Assembly: GCF_003315795.1 (NCBI RefSeq)
Contig: NZ_QMEY01000009.1
Coordinates: 1-64,000, forward strand
Direction of reading: 5' to 3'
Length of the DNA: 64,000 bases
Source of the DNA: Spongiactinospora rosea
GTDB taxonomy: Bacteria; Actinomycetota; Actinomycetes; Streptosporangiales; Streptosporangiaceae
The translations under genes were made by a program, and so were the position numbers. The notes beneath the pieces were generated by a model. The model made no database searches. It was given only the letters and a program-made list of their open reading frames with translations, and was not told the DNA's origin. This document shows positions 54,759 to 62,518 of the stretch, one piece after another. Every line of letters begins with the position of its first letter. Position 1 is the first letter of the stretch.

Positions 54759-55727
54759 TCACGCGACGGTCTCGGTGACCGGTTCGGCGGCGAACCACGC
54801 GATCGTGCGGCGCAGCCCCTCCTCCACCGGCACGACCGGCCGCCAGCCCAGCTTCTCCTCGGCCAGCGAGGTGTCCGGCCGCCGTACCTCCGGGTCGTCC
54901 ACCGGGCGCTCGATGAAACGGATCGGCGAACGCGACCCGGTCATGTCCCTGATCAGCCCGGCCAGCGCGAGCATGGTCAGCTCCTCCGGGTTGCCGATGT
55001 TGACCGGCCCGGCGAACCCGCTCTCGGCCAGCGCCAGAATGCCCGCCACCGTGTCGTCCACATAGCAGACGGACCGGGTCTGGCTGCCGTCGCCGGTCAC
55101 CGTGATCGGCTCGCCGCGCAGGGCCTGGCCGACGAAGGTGGGGATGGCCCGGCCGTCGGCGGGGCGCATCCGCGGGCCGTAGGTGTTGAAGATGCGCACG
55201 ATGCCGGTGTCCACGCCGTGCGCGTTGCGGTAGGCGGTGGTCAGCGCCTCGGCGAAGCGCTTGGCCTCGTCGTACACGCTGCGCGGGCCGACCGGGTTGA
55301 CGTTGCCCCAGTACGTCTCCCGCTGCGGGTGTTCCAGCGGGTCGCCGTAGACCTCGCTGGTGGAGGCCAGTACGAACCGCGCGCCCTTCTCCTTGGCCAG
55401 GCCGAGCGCGTGCAGGGTGCCCAGGCTGCCGACCTTCAGCGTCTCGATCGGGTGGCGCAGGTAGTCGGCGGGCGAGGCGGCCGACGCGAAGTGGAGTACC
55501 AGGTCCACGTCACCGGGGACGTGAACGAATCCGGTCAGGTCGCAGTCCAGCAGCCGGAACCCGGGAGCGCCGAACAAGTGCTCCACGTTGGCCGGGTCGC
55601 CGGTGAGGAAGTTGTCCATGCAGATCACCTGGGCGCCGCGGGCCAGCATGCGTTCGCACAGGTAGGAGCCGAGGAATCCGGCTCCACCGGTCACCACGAC
55701 GGTGCCCGTGGCCGTCGGTGTCGTCAC
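54759..55727 (-). CDS. UDP-glucuronate decarboxylase-like NAD-dependent epimerase
   Basis: A 322-residue extended SDR from GTG 55727. Marks: VVVTGGAGFLGSYLCERMLA, VICMDNFLTGDPANVEHLFG, ASAASPADYLRHPIETLKVG, FVLASTSEVYGDPLEHPQRE, and NPVGPRSVYDEAKRFAEALT with Tyr-x-x-x-Lys, then RIFNTYGPRMRPADGRAIPT. The 'SAASP-DY---P--T---G' and 'YWGNVNP-G-RS-YDE-KR' blocks are those of UDP-xylose synthase (UXS) and related decarboxylases, so UDP-xylose or a 4-keto pentose is a reasonable product, though GDP/TDP-sugar use cannot be excluded. The GTG overlaps the upstream stop by 4 bp, so it is cotranslated in the heptose cluster. Confidence 0.9.
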   Translation of the reverse strand: MTTPTATGTVVVTGGAGFLGSYLCERMLARGAQVICMDNFLTGDPANVEHLFGAPGFRLLDCDLTGFVHVPGDVDLVLHFASAASPADYLRHPIETLKVGSLGTLHALGLAKEKGARFVLASTSEVYGDPLEHPQRETYWGNVNPVGPRSVYDEAKRFAEALTTAYRNAHGVDTGIVRIFNTYGPRMRPADGRAIPTFVGQALRGEPITVTGDGSQTRSVCYVDDTVAGILALAESGFAGPVNIGNPEELTMLALAGLIRDMTGSRSPIRFIERPVDDPEVRRPDTSLAEEKLGWRPVVPVEEGLRRTIAWFAAEPVTETVA

Positions 55728-56704
55728 GTCTTCACCCCATCCGTCGGTCGCGGGCGGCGAGCGGGCTCGCCGTCCAAGGTCGCGCACACGGCGTCGAGCA
55801 CCTGGCGCACCCCGATGTCCAGGAGCCCCGGGTCGGGGCCGTTCGCGTGCGGGTCGCCGGTACGCCCAGCCCACAGGGCCACGTGCCGGTCACGGCCCGG
55901 CGGCGGCCCCCACAGCGCGGGCGAGACCGGGCCGCAGATCACCACGGACGGCGTGTCCATGGCCACGGCCAGGTGCGCGATGCCGGTGTCGCCGCTGATC
56001 ACCATCCGGGCGCGGGCCACCAGCACGGCCAGCTCCCCCAGCCCGGTACGCCCGGCCAGCACCCGATCCCCCGGCAGTCCGGCGAGGTCGGCGATCTGCC
56101 TGGCCAGGACGCGTTCGGCGACGCTGCCGGTGATCAGCACCCGGTGCCCGGCGGCGCTCAGCTCGGCGGCCAGTTCCGCGTACCGGGCGGGCGGCCAGCG
56201 GCGGGCCGCCGAGGACGCGCCGGGATGCACGATCACCGTCGCGTCCCGGCGTTCGGCGCGCAGGTCAAGGGCGAGGTCGTCGGGGTCGGCGGCGATGCCG
56301 TACCAGTGCAGCATCGCGCACCACCGCTGCACCTCGTGCAGGTCGGCCCGCCAGGCGGGGCCCTCGACCCCGGGCAGGCCGGGGTGGGCGTGGGTGAGCA
56401 ATGTGGCCGGGCGGATGCGGCGCAGCGCGGAGGTGCTCTGCGGGCCGCTGCCGTGCAGGTTGACCGCGATGTCGGCGCGGTCCAGCGGGACCGGGCCGGT
56501 GCCGCTGGTGTGGACGAGTTCGTCCACCGCGCCGATCAGCGGCAGCAGTGGCCGCAGCGAGGACGGCGCGGCCAGCGTGATGCGGTGCCGTGGGTGCGCG
56601 CGGCGCAGCGCCCGCAGCGCGGGCACCGCGGTGAGCAGGTCACCGAGGCCGAGCCCGCGCAGCGCGACCAGCGCGGGCGCGCTCATCACCGTGCTCACGG
56701 CCAT
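55724..56704 (-). CDS. glycosyltransferase family 9 (heptosyltransferase-like)
   Basis: A 326-residue GT-B protein of family 9. N-terminal: ALVALRGLGLGDLLTAVPAL (the 'R--GLGD-L---P' motif), ALRRAHPRHRITLAAPSS, DIAVNLHGSGPQSTSALR. C-terminal: TVIVHPGASSAARRWPPARY, LITGSVAERVLARQIAD and ARMVISGDTGIAHLAVAMDT, the donor-binding part of ADP-heptose:LPS heptosyltransferases. It probably transfers a heptose made by GmhA/HldE of the same cluster. GTG 56698 would give a typical 4-bp GTGA overlap with the preceding stop and is an equally good start; ATG 56704 is listed. It overlaps the next gene downstream by 4 bp. Confidence 0.92.
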   Translation of the reverse strand: MAVSTVMSAPALVALRGLGLGDLLTAVPALRALRRAHPRHRITLAAPSSLRPLLPLIGAVDELVHTSGTGPVPLDRADIAVNLHGSGPQSTSALRRIRPATLLTHAHPGLPGVEGPAWRADLHEVQRWCAMLHWYGIAADPDDLALDLRAERRDATVIVHPGASSAARRWPPARYAELAAELSAAGHRVLITGSVAERVLARQIADLAGLPGDRVLAGRTGLGELAVLVARARMVISGDTGIAHLAVAMDTPSVVICGPVSPALWGPPPGRDRHVALWAGRTGDPHANGPDPGLLDIGVRQVLDAVCATLDGEPARRPRPTDGVKT

Positions 56705-57375
56705 GATGTCTCCGTCGCGGGGCAGACGACCAGTTCGCGCACCTCGCAGCCGGACGGCTGGCCGAGCGCGAAGGCGATGGTGGCGGCGACGTCCTCGGGC
56801 TGGTTGAGCCCGGCGTCCGGGCCGGGCCGGTACCGCTCGTCGCGGCCGTCGAAGAACGGCGTGCGCATGCCGCCGGGGATCAGCAGGGTGACCCCGACCC
56901 GCCCGGCCAGCTCCGCCGCGAGCGCGCGGGTGAACCCCACCACGCCGAACTTCGCCGCGCAGTACGCCGTCGCGTCGCTCAGCGCGCGAAGCCCCAGCGT
57001 GGAGGCCACGGTGACGACCCGCCCGCGGCTTTCCACCAGGTACGGCAGCGCGGCCCGCACCACCGAGGCGGTGCCCAGCAGGTTGACCTGGATCACCCGG
57101 TCCCAGGCGGCGGCGGGCACGGCGTCGAGCCGCCCGCAGGCGTCCACCCCGGCCGCGGTCACCACGGCGGACAGCCCGTCCGCCCGGCCGGCCAGCTCGC
57201 GTACGGCACGTTCGGCCTGCTCACGGTCGGACAGGTCGGCGATCACGTGGTCGTGGTCGCCGATGGGAGCGTTGACGTCGATGATCAGCGGGCGGCCCCC
57301 GGCCTTGGCCACCGCCTCCGCGGTCGCCTGGCCCAGCCCGGACGCGCCACCGGTGATCAGGATGTTGCCCAGCAC
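56695..57375 (-). CDS. short-chain dehydrogenase/reductase
   Basis: A 226-residue classical SDR. I start at GTG 57375 (VLGNILITGGASGLGQATAE), which has AGGGGA six bases upstream; ATG 57399 is possible. Motifs are ILITGGASGLGQA, DHVIADLSDREQ, LSAVVTAAGVDACGR, GRVVTVASTLGLRALSDATA with the catalytic Ser, and YCAAKFGVVGFTRALAAELA with Tyr-x-x-x-Lys, then LIPGGMRTPFFDG. Likely reduces or oxidises a sugar hydroxyl or a small alcohol with NAD(P). It sits inside the heptose gene set between HldE and a family 9 glycosyltransferase; its stop overlaps the next start by 10 bp, so it belongs to the same transcript. Confidence 0.9.
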   Translation of the reverse strand: MLGNILITGGASGLGQATAEAVAKAGGRPLIIDVNAPIGDHDHVIADLSDREQAERAVRELAGRADGLSAVVTAAGVDACGRLDAVPAAAWDRVIQVNLLGTASVVRAALPYLVESRGRVVTVASTLGLRALSDATAYCAAKFGVVGFTRALAAELAGRVGVTLLIPGGMRTPFFDGRDERYRPGPDAGLNQPEDVAATIAFALGQPSGCEVRELVVCPATETSWP

Positions 57376-57415
57376 GATAGGTCCCCTCTCGGTTGTCATG
57401 TCCTCATGCGATTCC

Positions 57416-58747
57416 TCATGCGGTGGCCCGCGCCGCGGTGATCAGGCCGGTGGTGGAGTGGCCCGGGAGGGTGGGCAGGATGACGACCTCGCCGCCGATC
57501 CGCCGCACCACCTCGCTCTCGGGCAGGCCGGCGGCGGAGTAGTCGCCGCCCTTCACCCACACGTGCGGCCGCAGCCGGTCGATCAGCGCCGACGGGTCGT
57601 CCTCGTCGAAGACGACGACGCCGTCCACGCAGCCGAGCGCGTTGAGCACGGCCACCCGGTCGGCCTCGCGGACCACCGGGCGGCCCGGCCCCTTGAGCCG
57701 TCGTACCGAACGGTCGGAATTGACGCACACGATCAGCGCGTCGCCGAGCGCCCTGGCCCGGCGCAGCAGGCTGACGTGCCCGGCGTGCAGCAGGTCGAAG
57801 CAGCCGCCGGTGGCGATCAGCCGTCCGCCGGAGGCGCGTACCGCCTCGGCCGCCTCGTGCGGGGTGCGCGGATGGTCCGCCGCGGCCTTGAGGCGGATCG
57901 CCGCCGCGCCGCCCGCCGCCACGAACCGGCCCGCCTCGCGCACGGCGACGGCCACGGCCTGCTCGGGGGTGGCCCCGTCGCGCAGCGCGAGCGCCGCCGC
58001 GACCGCGAACCGGTCGCCCGCGCCGCAGGAGTCGCGGCCCGCGGCCACCTCGGGCGCGGGCACCCGTACGTGCTCGCCCGTGCCACGGGCGACCGTCGCG
58101 CCGTGATCGCCGAGCGTCACCGCCACGGCGTCGGCGTGGCAGGTGCGGGCCAGCCGTACCGCGGCCTCGCCGGGGGTCGCGGCGTCGTCGCAGAGCAGGC
58201 GGGCCTCGGCCGCGTTCGGGGTGACCAGCGCGCAGCCGTACGGCGGGGCGCCGCCGTTCGGGTGCGGGTCCCACACGACCGGGATGTCCAGGCCGTGCAG
58301 CAGCGGGCGGGCCAGGTCGGCGACCCCGCGCCCGTAGTCGGAGACCAGCACCACGGCCGCGGCGTGCAGCGCGTCCAGCGGGATCCGGCCGGGCCCGGCG
58401 TGGCCGTCGCCGTCGTCCACCCGCACCAGGGTCTGGCCCTTGGCGCGGACGCGGGTCTTGCTCGCCGTACGCCCGCGCAGCGGGAGCGCGGCCAGCCGCA
58501 CCCGGCCCGCCAGCAGTTTGCGCAGCACGTCGCCCGCCGGGTCGTCGCCGATCGCGGTGACCAGCGTGACGTCGGCCCCGTCGGCGGCGGCGAGCAGCGC
58601 GGCCAGCCCCGCCCCGCCGGGACGCTGGTGGCGGCCGGACTCCACCACCACGGGAACCGGGGCGTCGGGCGCGATGCGGTCGGCATCGCCGTCGATGTCG
58701 ACGTCCAGCAGGACGTCCCCGATCACCACGATGGGCCCGCCGGCCAC
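57416..58747 (-). CDS. hldE: bifunctional heptose kinase / heptose-1-phosphate adenylyltransferase
   Basis: A 443-residue HldE (RfaE) protein; GTG 58747 has GGAGG seven bases upstream. Residues 1 to about 300 are a PfkB-like kinase: IVVIGDVLLDVDIDGDADRI, GGAGLAALLAAADGADVTLV, VVLVSDYGRGVADLARPLL, and DSCGAGDRFAVAAALAL with the catalytic Asp in the GAGD loop. Residues about 315-443 are a nucleotidyltransferase with GGCFDLLHAGHVSLLRRARA (H-A-G-H), CVNSDRSVRRLKGPGRPV and KGGDYSAAGLPESEVV. It would phosphorylate heptose-7-P at C1 and later make ADP-heptose (or another NDP-heptose). The phosphatase GmhB is not in the window. It overlaps gmhA by 25 bp. Confidence 0.95.
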   Translation of the reverse strand: MAGGPIVVIGDVLLDVDIDGDADRIAPDAPVPVVVESGRHQRPGGAGLAALLAAADGADVTLVTAIGDDPAGDVLRKLLAGRVRLAALPLRGRTASKTRVRAKGQTLVRVDDGDGHAGPGRIPLDALHAAAVVLVSDYGRGVADLARPLLHGLDIPVVWDPHPNGGAPPYGCALVTPNAAEARLLCDDAATPGEAAVRLARTCHADAVAVTLGDHGATVARGTGEHVRVPAPEVAAGRDSCGAGDRFAVAAALALRDGATPEQAVAVAVREAGRFVAAGGAAAIRLKAAADHPRTPHEAAEAVRASGGRLIATGGCFDLLHAGHVSLLRRARALGDALIVCVNSDRSVRRLKGPGRPVVREADRVAVLNALGCVDGVVVFDEDDPSALIDRLRPHVWVKGGDYSAAGLPESEVVRRIGGEVVILPTLPGHSTTGLITAARATA

Positions 58748-59295
58748 TGCGGCACCTCCTCGATCACGTCGCAGAGCATGTGGATGAGCGCAAGGTGCAG
58801 TTCCTGCACCGTGCAGGCGTCGTCGGCGGGCACCGGCAGGGCGTCGTCGCAGAGCTCGGCCAGTGGGTTCGGCGCGGGGCCGGTGAGCGCCCAGGTCAGC
58901 AGGCCGCACTCGCGCCCGGCCACGGCGGCGGCCAGTACGTTGGCGCTGGTCCCGCTGGTGGACAGGCAGATCAGTACGTCGCCGGGCCGCCCGTGCCCGT
59001 GTACCTGGCGGGCGAACACCGACTCGGCCCCGAAGTCGTTGCCGATCGCGGTCACCGCCGAGGTGTCGGCGTGCAGCGCGATGGCCGCGTAGGGGCGGCG
59101 GTCGGCGCGGAACCGGCCGACCAGTTCGGCGGTCAGGTGCTGGGCCTCGGCGGCCGAACCGCCGTTGCCGCAGGCCAGCAGCCGTCCGCCGCCGGTCAGC
59201 ACGGCGGCCAGCTTCTCGCCCCAGACGTGGATCTTCATGGTCTCGGCGTCCAGCGCGCGGATGGCGTCGCTCAGTTTGGCCAGGTGCCGATGCAT
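58723..59295 (-). CDS. gmhA: phosphoheptose isomerase (SIS domain)
   Basis: A 190-residue SIS-domain isomerase. It has the dimer helix ALDAETMKIHVWGEKLAAVL, the phosphate-binding strand RLLACGNGGSAAEAQHLTAE (G-N-G-G-S-A-x-x-A-x-H, diagnostic for GmhA/DiaA), TSAVTAIGNDFGAESVFARQ and VLICLSTSGTSANVLAAAVA, and VQELHLALIHMLCDVIE with the C-terminal His pair. It converts sedoheptulose-7-phosphate to D-glycero-D-manno-heptose-7-phosphate. The presence of hldE in the same transcript supports GmhA over the related DnaA-initiator protein DiaA. It is followed 3 bp away by a glycosyltransferase gene upstream on the strand. Confidence 0.95.
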   Translation of the reverse strand: MHRHLAKLSDAIRALDAETMKIHVWGEKLAAVLTGGGRLLACGNGGSAAEAQHLTAELVGRFRADRRPYAAIALHADTSAVTAIGNDFGAESVFARQVHGHGRPGDVLICLSTSGTSANVLAAAVAGRECGLLTWALTGPAPNPLAELCDDALPVPADDACTVQELHLALIHMLCDVIEEVPQWPAGPSW

Positions 59296-59298
59296 CGC

Positions 59299-60495
59299 TC
59301 AGCCTCCCGCCACGGCCAGCCGCTGCCGCCGGGCGGCGATGGCGTTGAGGTAGACGTTCTCGGTGGCGGCGGCCACGGTGGGCCAGCCGTACCGGGCCTG
59401 CGCCCGGCGTTCGCCCGCCTTCTCCAGGGCGGCCCGCAGGTCGGGGCGGCAGAGCAGTTCGCGCAGCGCGGCGGCGAGCGCGCGGGGGCGGCGCGGCGGG
59501 ATCAGCAGGCCGCAGCCCGCCACACTGTCCAGGTGGCCGCCGACCGCGGAGGCGATCACCGGTACGCCGCAGGCCATCGCCTCCAGCGGGACCATGCCGA
59601 ACGGCTCGTACCACGGCACGGTCACCAGCACGTCGGCCGAGCGCAGCAGCGCGGGCACGTCGGCGCGGGCCACGCTGCCGATCAGCCGGACCCGTCCGGC
59701 CAGGCCCCGGCGGGCCGCCAGCCTGGCCAGCCGTACGGCCTCCTCGTCGCGTACGTCGCCTCCGGCGATCACCAGCTCCGTCTCCGGCACCAGGCACAAC
59801 GCCTCGATGATCGTCTCGACGCCCTTGCGGGGGACCAGGCGGCCGATGCTCAGCACCCGGGGCCGGTCGCCGTCCCGGCCGGCCATCGGGCCGTCCGGCC
59901 GGAACAGGTCCAGGTCCACCCCGCACGGCACGACCCGCACGCGGGACAGCGGCACGCCCATCGCGCGCAGTTCCGCGGCCTCGTCGTGGCAGGTCGCCAC
60001 GATGGCGTCGGCCCGGACGCCGATCTCGGTCTCGATCCCGACCCGCCGCGGCGGGCTGGTGTCCGCGTCGCCCTGCCAGCGCCGTTTGACCGTGCCGAGC
60101 GCGTGAAACGTGTGCACGACGGGCACCGGCACCTCGCGGGCGGCGGCGAGCGCGGCCAGGCCGCTCATCCAGAAGTGCGCGTGCGCCACGTCCGGCGGGT
60201 CGGCCGCCCAGCGCGCGGCCAGGTGCCGGGCGAAGGCCGGCATGTGCGGCAGCAGTTCGTCCTTGGGCAGCGGCATCGCGGGCCCTGCCGGTACGTGCTC
60301 GACGGTCACCCCCGGGGCCATCGGCACGGCCTGCGGCCCGTCCGGGGACGTGCGGCGGGTGTGGACGGTGACCTCGTGCCCGCGCGCGGCGAGGGCCGTG
60401 GCGAGCGCGGCGACGTGTACGTTCTGACCGCCCGCGTCCACGCCGCCGACGACCGCCAGCGGATCGGCGTGCTCGGAAACCAGGTCGATTCTCAC
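59299..60495 (-). CDS. glycosyltransferase family 4
   Basis: A 398-residue GT-B glycosyltransferase. It starts MRIDLVSEHADPLAVVGGVD (Gly-rich acceptor/donor loop GGVDAGGQNVHVA as in sucrose-synthase-like GT4). Then DVAHAHFWMSGLAALAAARE, VVHTFHALGTVKRRWQGDAD, VVPCGVDLDLFRPDGP, VLSIGRLVPRKGVETIIEAL, LVTVPWYEPFGMVPLEAMAC (the E-P-F-G---E-A motif that holds the nucleotide-sugar) and GVPVIASAVGGHLDSV. It probably transfers a sugar from a nucleotide sugar in the cytoplasm onto the glycoconjugate made by this cluster. It overlaps the preceding gene's stop by 4 bp. Confidence 0.94.
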   Translation of the reverse strand: MRIDLVSEHADPLAVVGGVDAGGQNVHVAALATALAARGHEVTVHTRRTSPDGPQAVPMAPGVTVEHVPAGPAMPLPKDELLPHMPAFARHLAARWAADPPDVAHAHFWMSGLAALAAAREVPVPVVHTFHALGTVKRRWQGDADTSPPRRVGIETEIGVRADAIVATCHDEAAELRAMGVPLSRVRVVPCGVDLDLFRPDGPMAGRDGDRPRVLSIGRLVPRKGVETIIEALCLVPETELVIAGGDVRDEEAVRLARLAARRGLAGRVRLIGSVARADVPALLRSADVLVTVPWYEPFGMVPLEAMACGVPVIASAVGGHLDSVAGCGLLIPPRRPRALAAALRELLCRPDLRAALEKAGERRAQARYGWPTVAAATENVYLNAIAARRQRLAVAGG

Positions 60496-61559
60496 AGGAT
60501 CGCCTCCTCCAGTGCGGCCGGGCGGTGTGCCGTCAGCCGGTGTACCGCGGTCACTACGTCGTCGGCGGTCACGGACGAAAGGCAGGGGTGGCCGGGGATG
60601 GGGCAGATCCGGGCCCTGGTGGAGCGGCAGGGTGCGCGCTGGTCGCCGAGCAGTTCCACCGGCACGCCGTAGGGGGCCCAGCGGGCGGCCGGTACGACCG
60701 GCGCGAACAGGCTGACCACCGGCGTGCCGACGGCGGCGGCCAGGTGCGCGGGGCCGGTGTTGGGGGCGACCAGCGCGGCGGCCCCGGCGAGCACGGCCGC
60801 GAGTTCGGCGAGCGTCGTGGCCCCGCCCAGGTCACGGGCGTCGGTACCGGCCACGTGGGCGGTGAGCGCGCGTTCGCCGGGAGTGCCGGTGACCACGACG
60901 CGGTGGCCCGCGCGGGTCAGCGCGGTCACCGCCTGGGCGCACAGGTCCGGCGGCCAGCCCCGGGCGGGCGCGGTCACGCCCGGGTGGACGACCACGTAGC
61001 CGGGCGGGCCGGTCAGGCCGCCCACGGCGGGCAGCGGGCGGCGTACGGCGAGGCGTCCGTCGTCGCCCTGTGGCAGCGGGAATCCGGCGGCCGTGGCGAG
61101 GGTGAGCATACGCACCGGCTCGGGTACGTCGGCGTCCTCGTCCACGACGTGGCGGTGGTCCAGGAGGGAACCGGGGTAGTCGTTGCTGATCGCGGCGATC
61201 CGGGGCACTCCGGCCAGGCGGAGCAGCAGGGCCAGGGGGAGCGCGGACTGGTGGAAGGACGTCAGGATCACGGCGGTGGCAGGGGCGGCCCGGCGTACGG
61301 CGGTGAGCAGTTCGTCCACGTGCTCGTGGGTCACGGGCGGCGGCTCGGGGTCGATCCACGGGGCGCGCCAGGTGATGATCTCCGACACGCCGGGCAGCAG
61401 CCGGGCCGCCGTACTTCCGTGCGGACCGGCCAGCAGCACGACCTCCGCGCGGGCCGCGACGGCCCTGATGGCGGGACCGGCCAGCAGTACGTCACCGGCG
61501 TTGTCGGTCCGCGCCACCAGGACCTTCTCCCGGCGGGTCTCCTCGCGCGGGGCCGTCAT
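60492..61559 (-). CDS. glycosyltransferase family 9 (second copy in cluster)
   Basis: A 355-residue family 9 glycosyltransferase. The motif VLVARTDNAGDVLLAGPAIR is the GT9 'R-DN-GD-L---P' start; then VVLLAGPHGSTAARLLPGV, ILTSFHQSALPLALLLRLAG, ISNDYPGSLLDHRHVVDEDA, VVVHPGVTAPARGWPPDLCA, VVVTGTPGERALTAHVAGTD and ALVAPNTGPAHLAAAVGTPV. The last block matches the donor site of heptosyltransferases. Two GT9 genes in one cluster suggest two heptose or related additions. The C-terminal QRAPCRSTRARICPIPGHPC has three cysteines, seen in some family members. Overlaps both neighbours by 4 bp. Confidence 0.93.
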   Translation of the reverse strand: MTAPREETRREKVLVARTDNAGDVLLAGPAIRAVAARAEVVLLAGPHGSTAARLLPGVSEIITWRAPWIDPEPPPVTHEHVDELLTAVRRAAPATAVILTSFHQSALPLALLLRLAGVPRIAAISNDYPGSLLDHRHVVDEDADVPEPVRMLTLATAAGFPLPQGDDGRLAVRRPLPAVGGLTGPPGYVVVHPGVTAPARGWPPDLCAQAVTALTRAGHRVVVTGTPGERALTAHVAGTDARDLGGATTLAELAAVLAGAAALVAPNTGPAHLAAAVGTPVVSLFAPVVPAARWAPYGVPVELLGDQRAPCRSTRARICPIPGHPCLSSVTADDVVTAVHRLTAHRPAALEEAIL

Positions 61560-62518
61560 GCGGCCTCACCCGCCCGCCGCGCGCCCCGTCTGGCGCGCAG
61601 TTCACCTCGCAGACGCCACGCACAGGCCACCGGTGGAATGACCACGCTGGTGATCGACATCCACCGGATCTCCTCCGACGTGCGCGGGCCGGGCGCGAGG
61701 CGGGCCCAAGTGAACTCGGCGGTCAGGCCTAGCCAGGTCAGCGCGGCGAGCGCGGCCATTCGCCGGGCCCTCCGTCCGCGAGACGCCAAGAGCGAGATCG
61801 CCAGCAGACCAGCGGCGGTGGTCAGGGCGTGTTCGCGCAGCCGTCCGGGCGCGCCGATCGCGGACCGCCAGGCGGGCCCGTGGACCTGGCGCATCAGGGC
61901 GTCGTCGGCGTTGCCGCGCTGGCGCAGCACGCTGGCCCACGGGCCGTCGTCGCGTACCGGGTGGCGAGTGACGCGGCGGCCCTTGACCAGGCGGTATCCG
62001 GCGGCGGCGACCCGCAGGGCCAGGTCGGCGTCCTCCCGGTAGGCCCGGGGGAAGCGCTCGTCGAAGCCGCCCACCCGTTCCAGGGCGGCGCGGCGGTAGG
62101 CGATGTCGGCGGTGATCCAGTCGGCGGCGGCCAGGCCGGCGGTGTTGCGTTCGGCGTCGGTGGGCCTGCGGTGGGCGGGCAGCGGTACGTGCAGCCTGGC
62201 CTGGCTGGCGGCCACGCTCTCGTCGATCTCGGTCAGGTCGGTGCGGAGCGCGTCCCACCAGCCCGGCTGCGGGATCACGTCGTCGTCCAGGAAGGCGACC
62301 CAGGGGGTGCGGGCGGCCCGCCAGCCGGCGTTCCGCGCGGCGGCCGGGCCCTTGCCGCCGGTGCGCAGGACCTCGGCTCCGGGCGCTTTGAGCAGCTTCG
62401 CGGTGCCGGGGCGGTCGTCCACGACGATGATCCGGGCGTCCGGCGGGGCCGGGGTGAGCGCGGCGAGCACGTCGGCCAGGCACGGCCGGCCAATGGTCGG
62501 GATGACGACGGTGATCAC
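61556..62518 (-). CDS. glycosyltransferase family 2
   Basis: A 320-residue GT-A glycosyltransferase, starting VITVVIPTIGRPCLADVLAA at GTG 62518, which overlaps the carbamoyltransferase stop (GTGA). Nucleotide-sugar binding: ARIIVVDDRPGTAKLLK, GKGPAAARNAGWRAARTPWV and AFLDDDVIPQPGWWDALRTD (the D-D-D metal motif). Acceptor region: GFDERFPRAYREDADLALRV with the 'E-D-DL--R' catalytic base. Residues about 240-320 hold one or two hydrophobic segments (LTTAAGLLAISLLASRG, ITSVVIPPVACAWRLRG), so the protein may be membrane-attached. It fits a mycolate-like or rhamnosyl-type transferase style, but the sugar is unknown. Confidence 0.93.
   Translation of the reverse strand: MITVVIPTIGRPCLADVLAALTPAPPDARIIVVDDRPGTAKLLKAPGAEVLRTGGKGPAAARNAGWRAARTPWVAFLDDDVIPQPGWWDALRTDLTEIDESVAASQARLHVPLPAHRRPTDAERNTAGLAAADWITADIAYRRAALERVGGFDERFPRAYREDADLALRVAAAGYRLVKGRRVTRHPVRDDGPWASVLRQRGNADDALMRQVHGPAWRSAIGAPGRLREHALTTAAGLLAISLLASRGRRARRMAALAALTWLGLTAEFTWARLAPGPRTSEEIRWMSITSVVIPPVACAWRLRGELRARRGARRAGEAA

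Noticed and set aside
55718..59092. An open frame of more than 1100 codons on the plus strand
   Set aside because: It is antisense to the GT9, SDR, hldE and gmhA genes, which carry full sets of family motifs; the plus-strand translation is Arg/Gly/Pro-rich without any domain.
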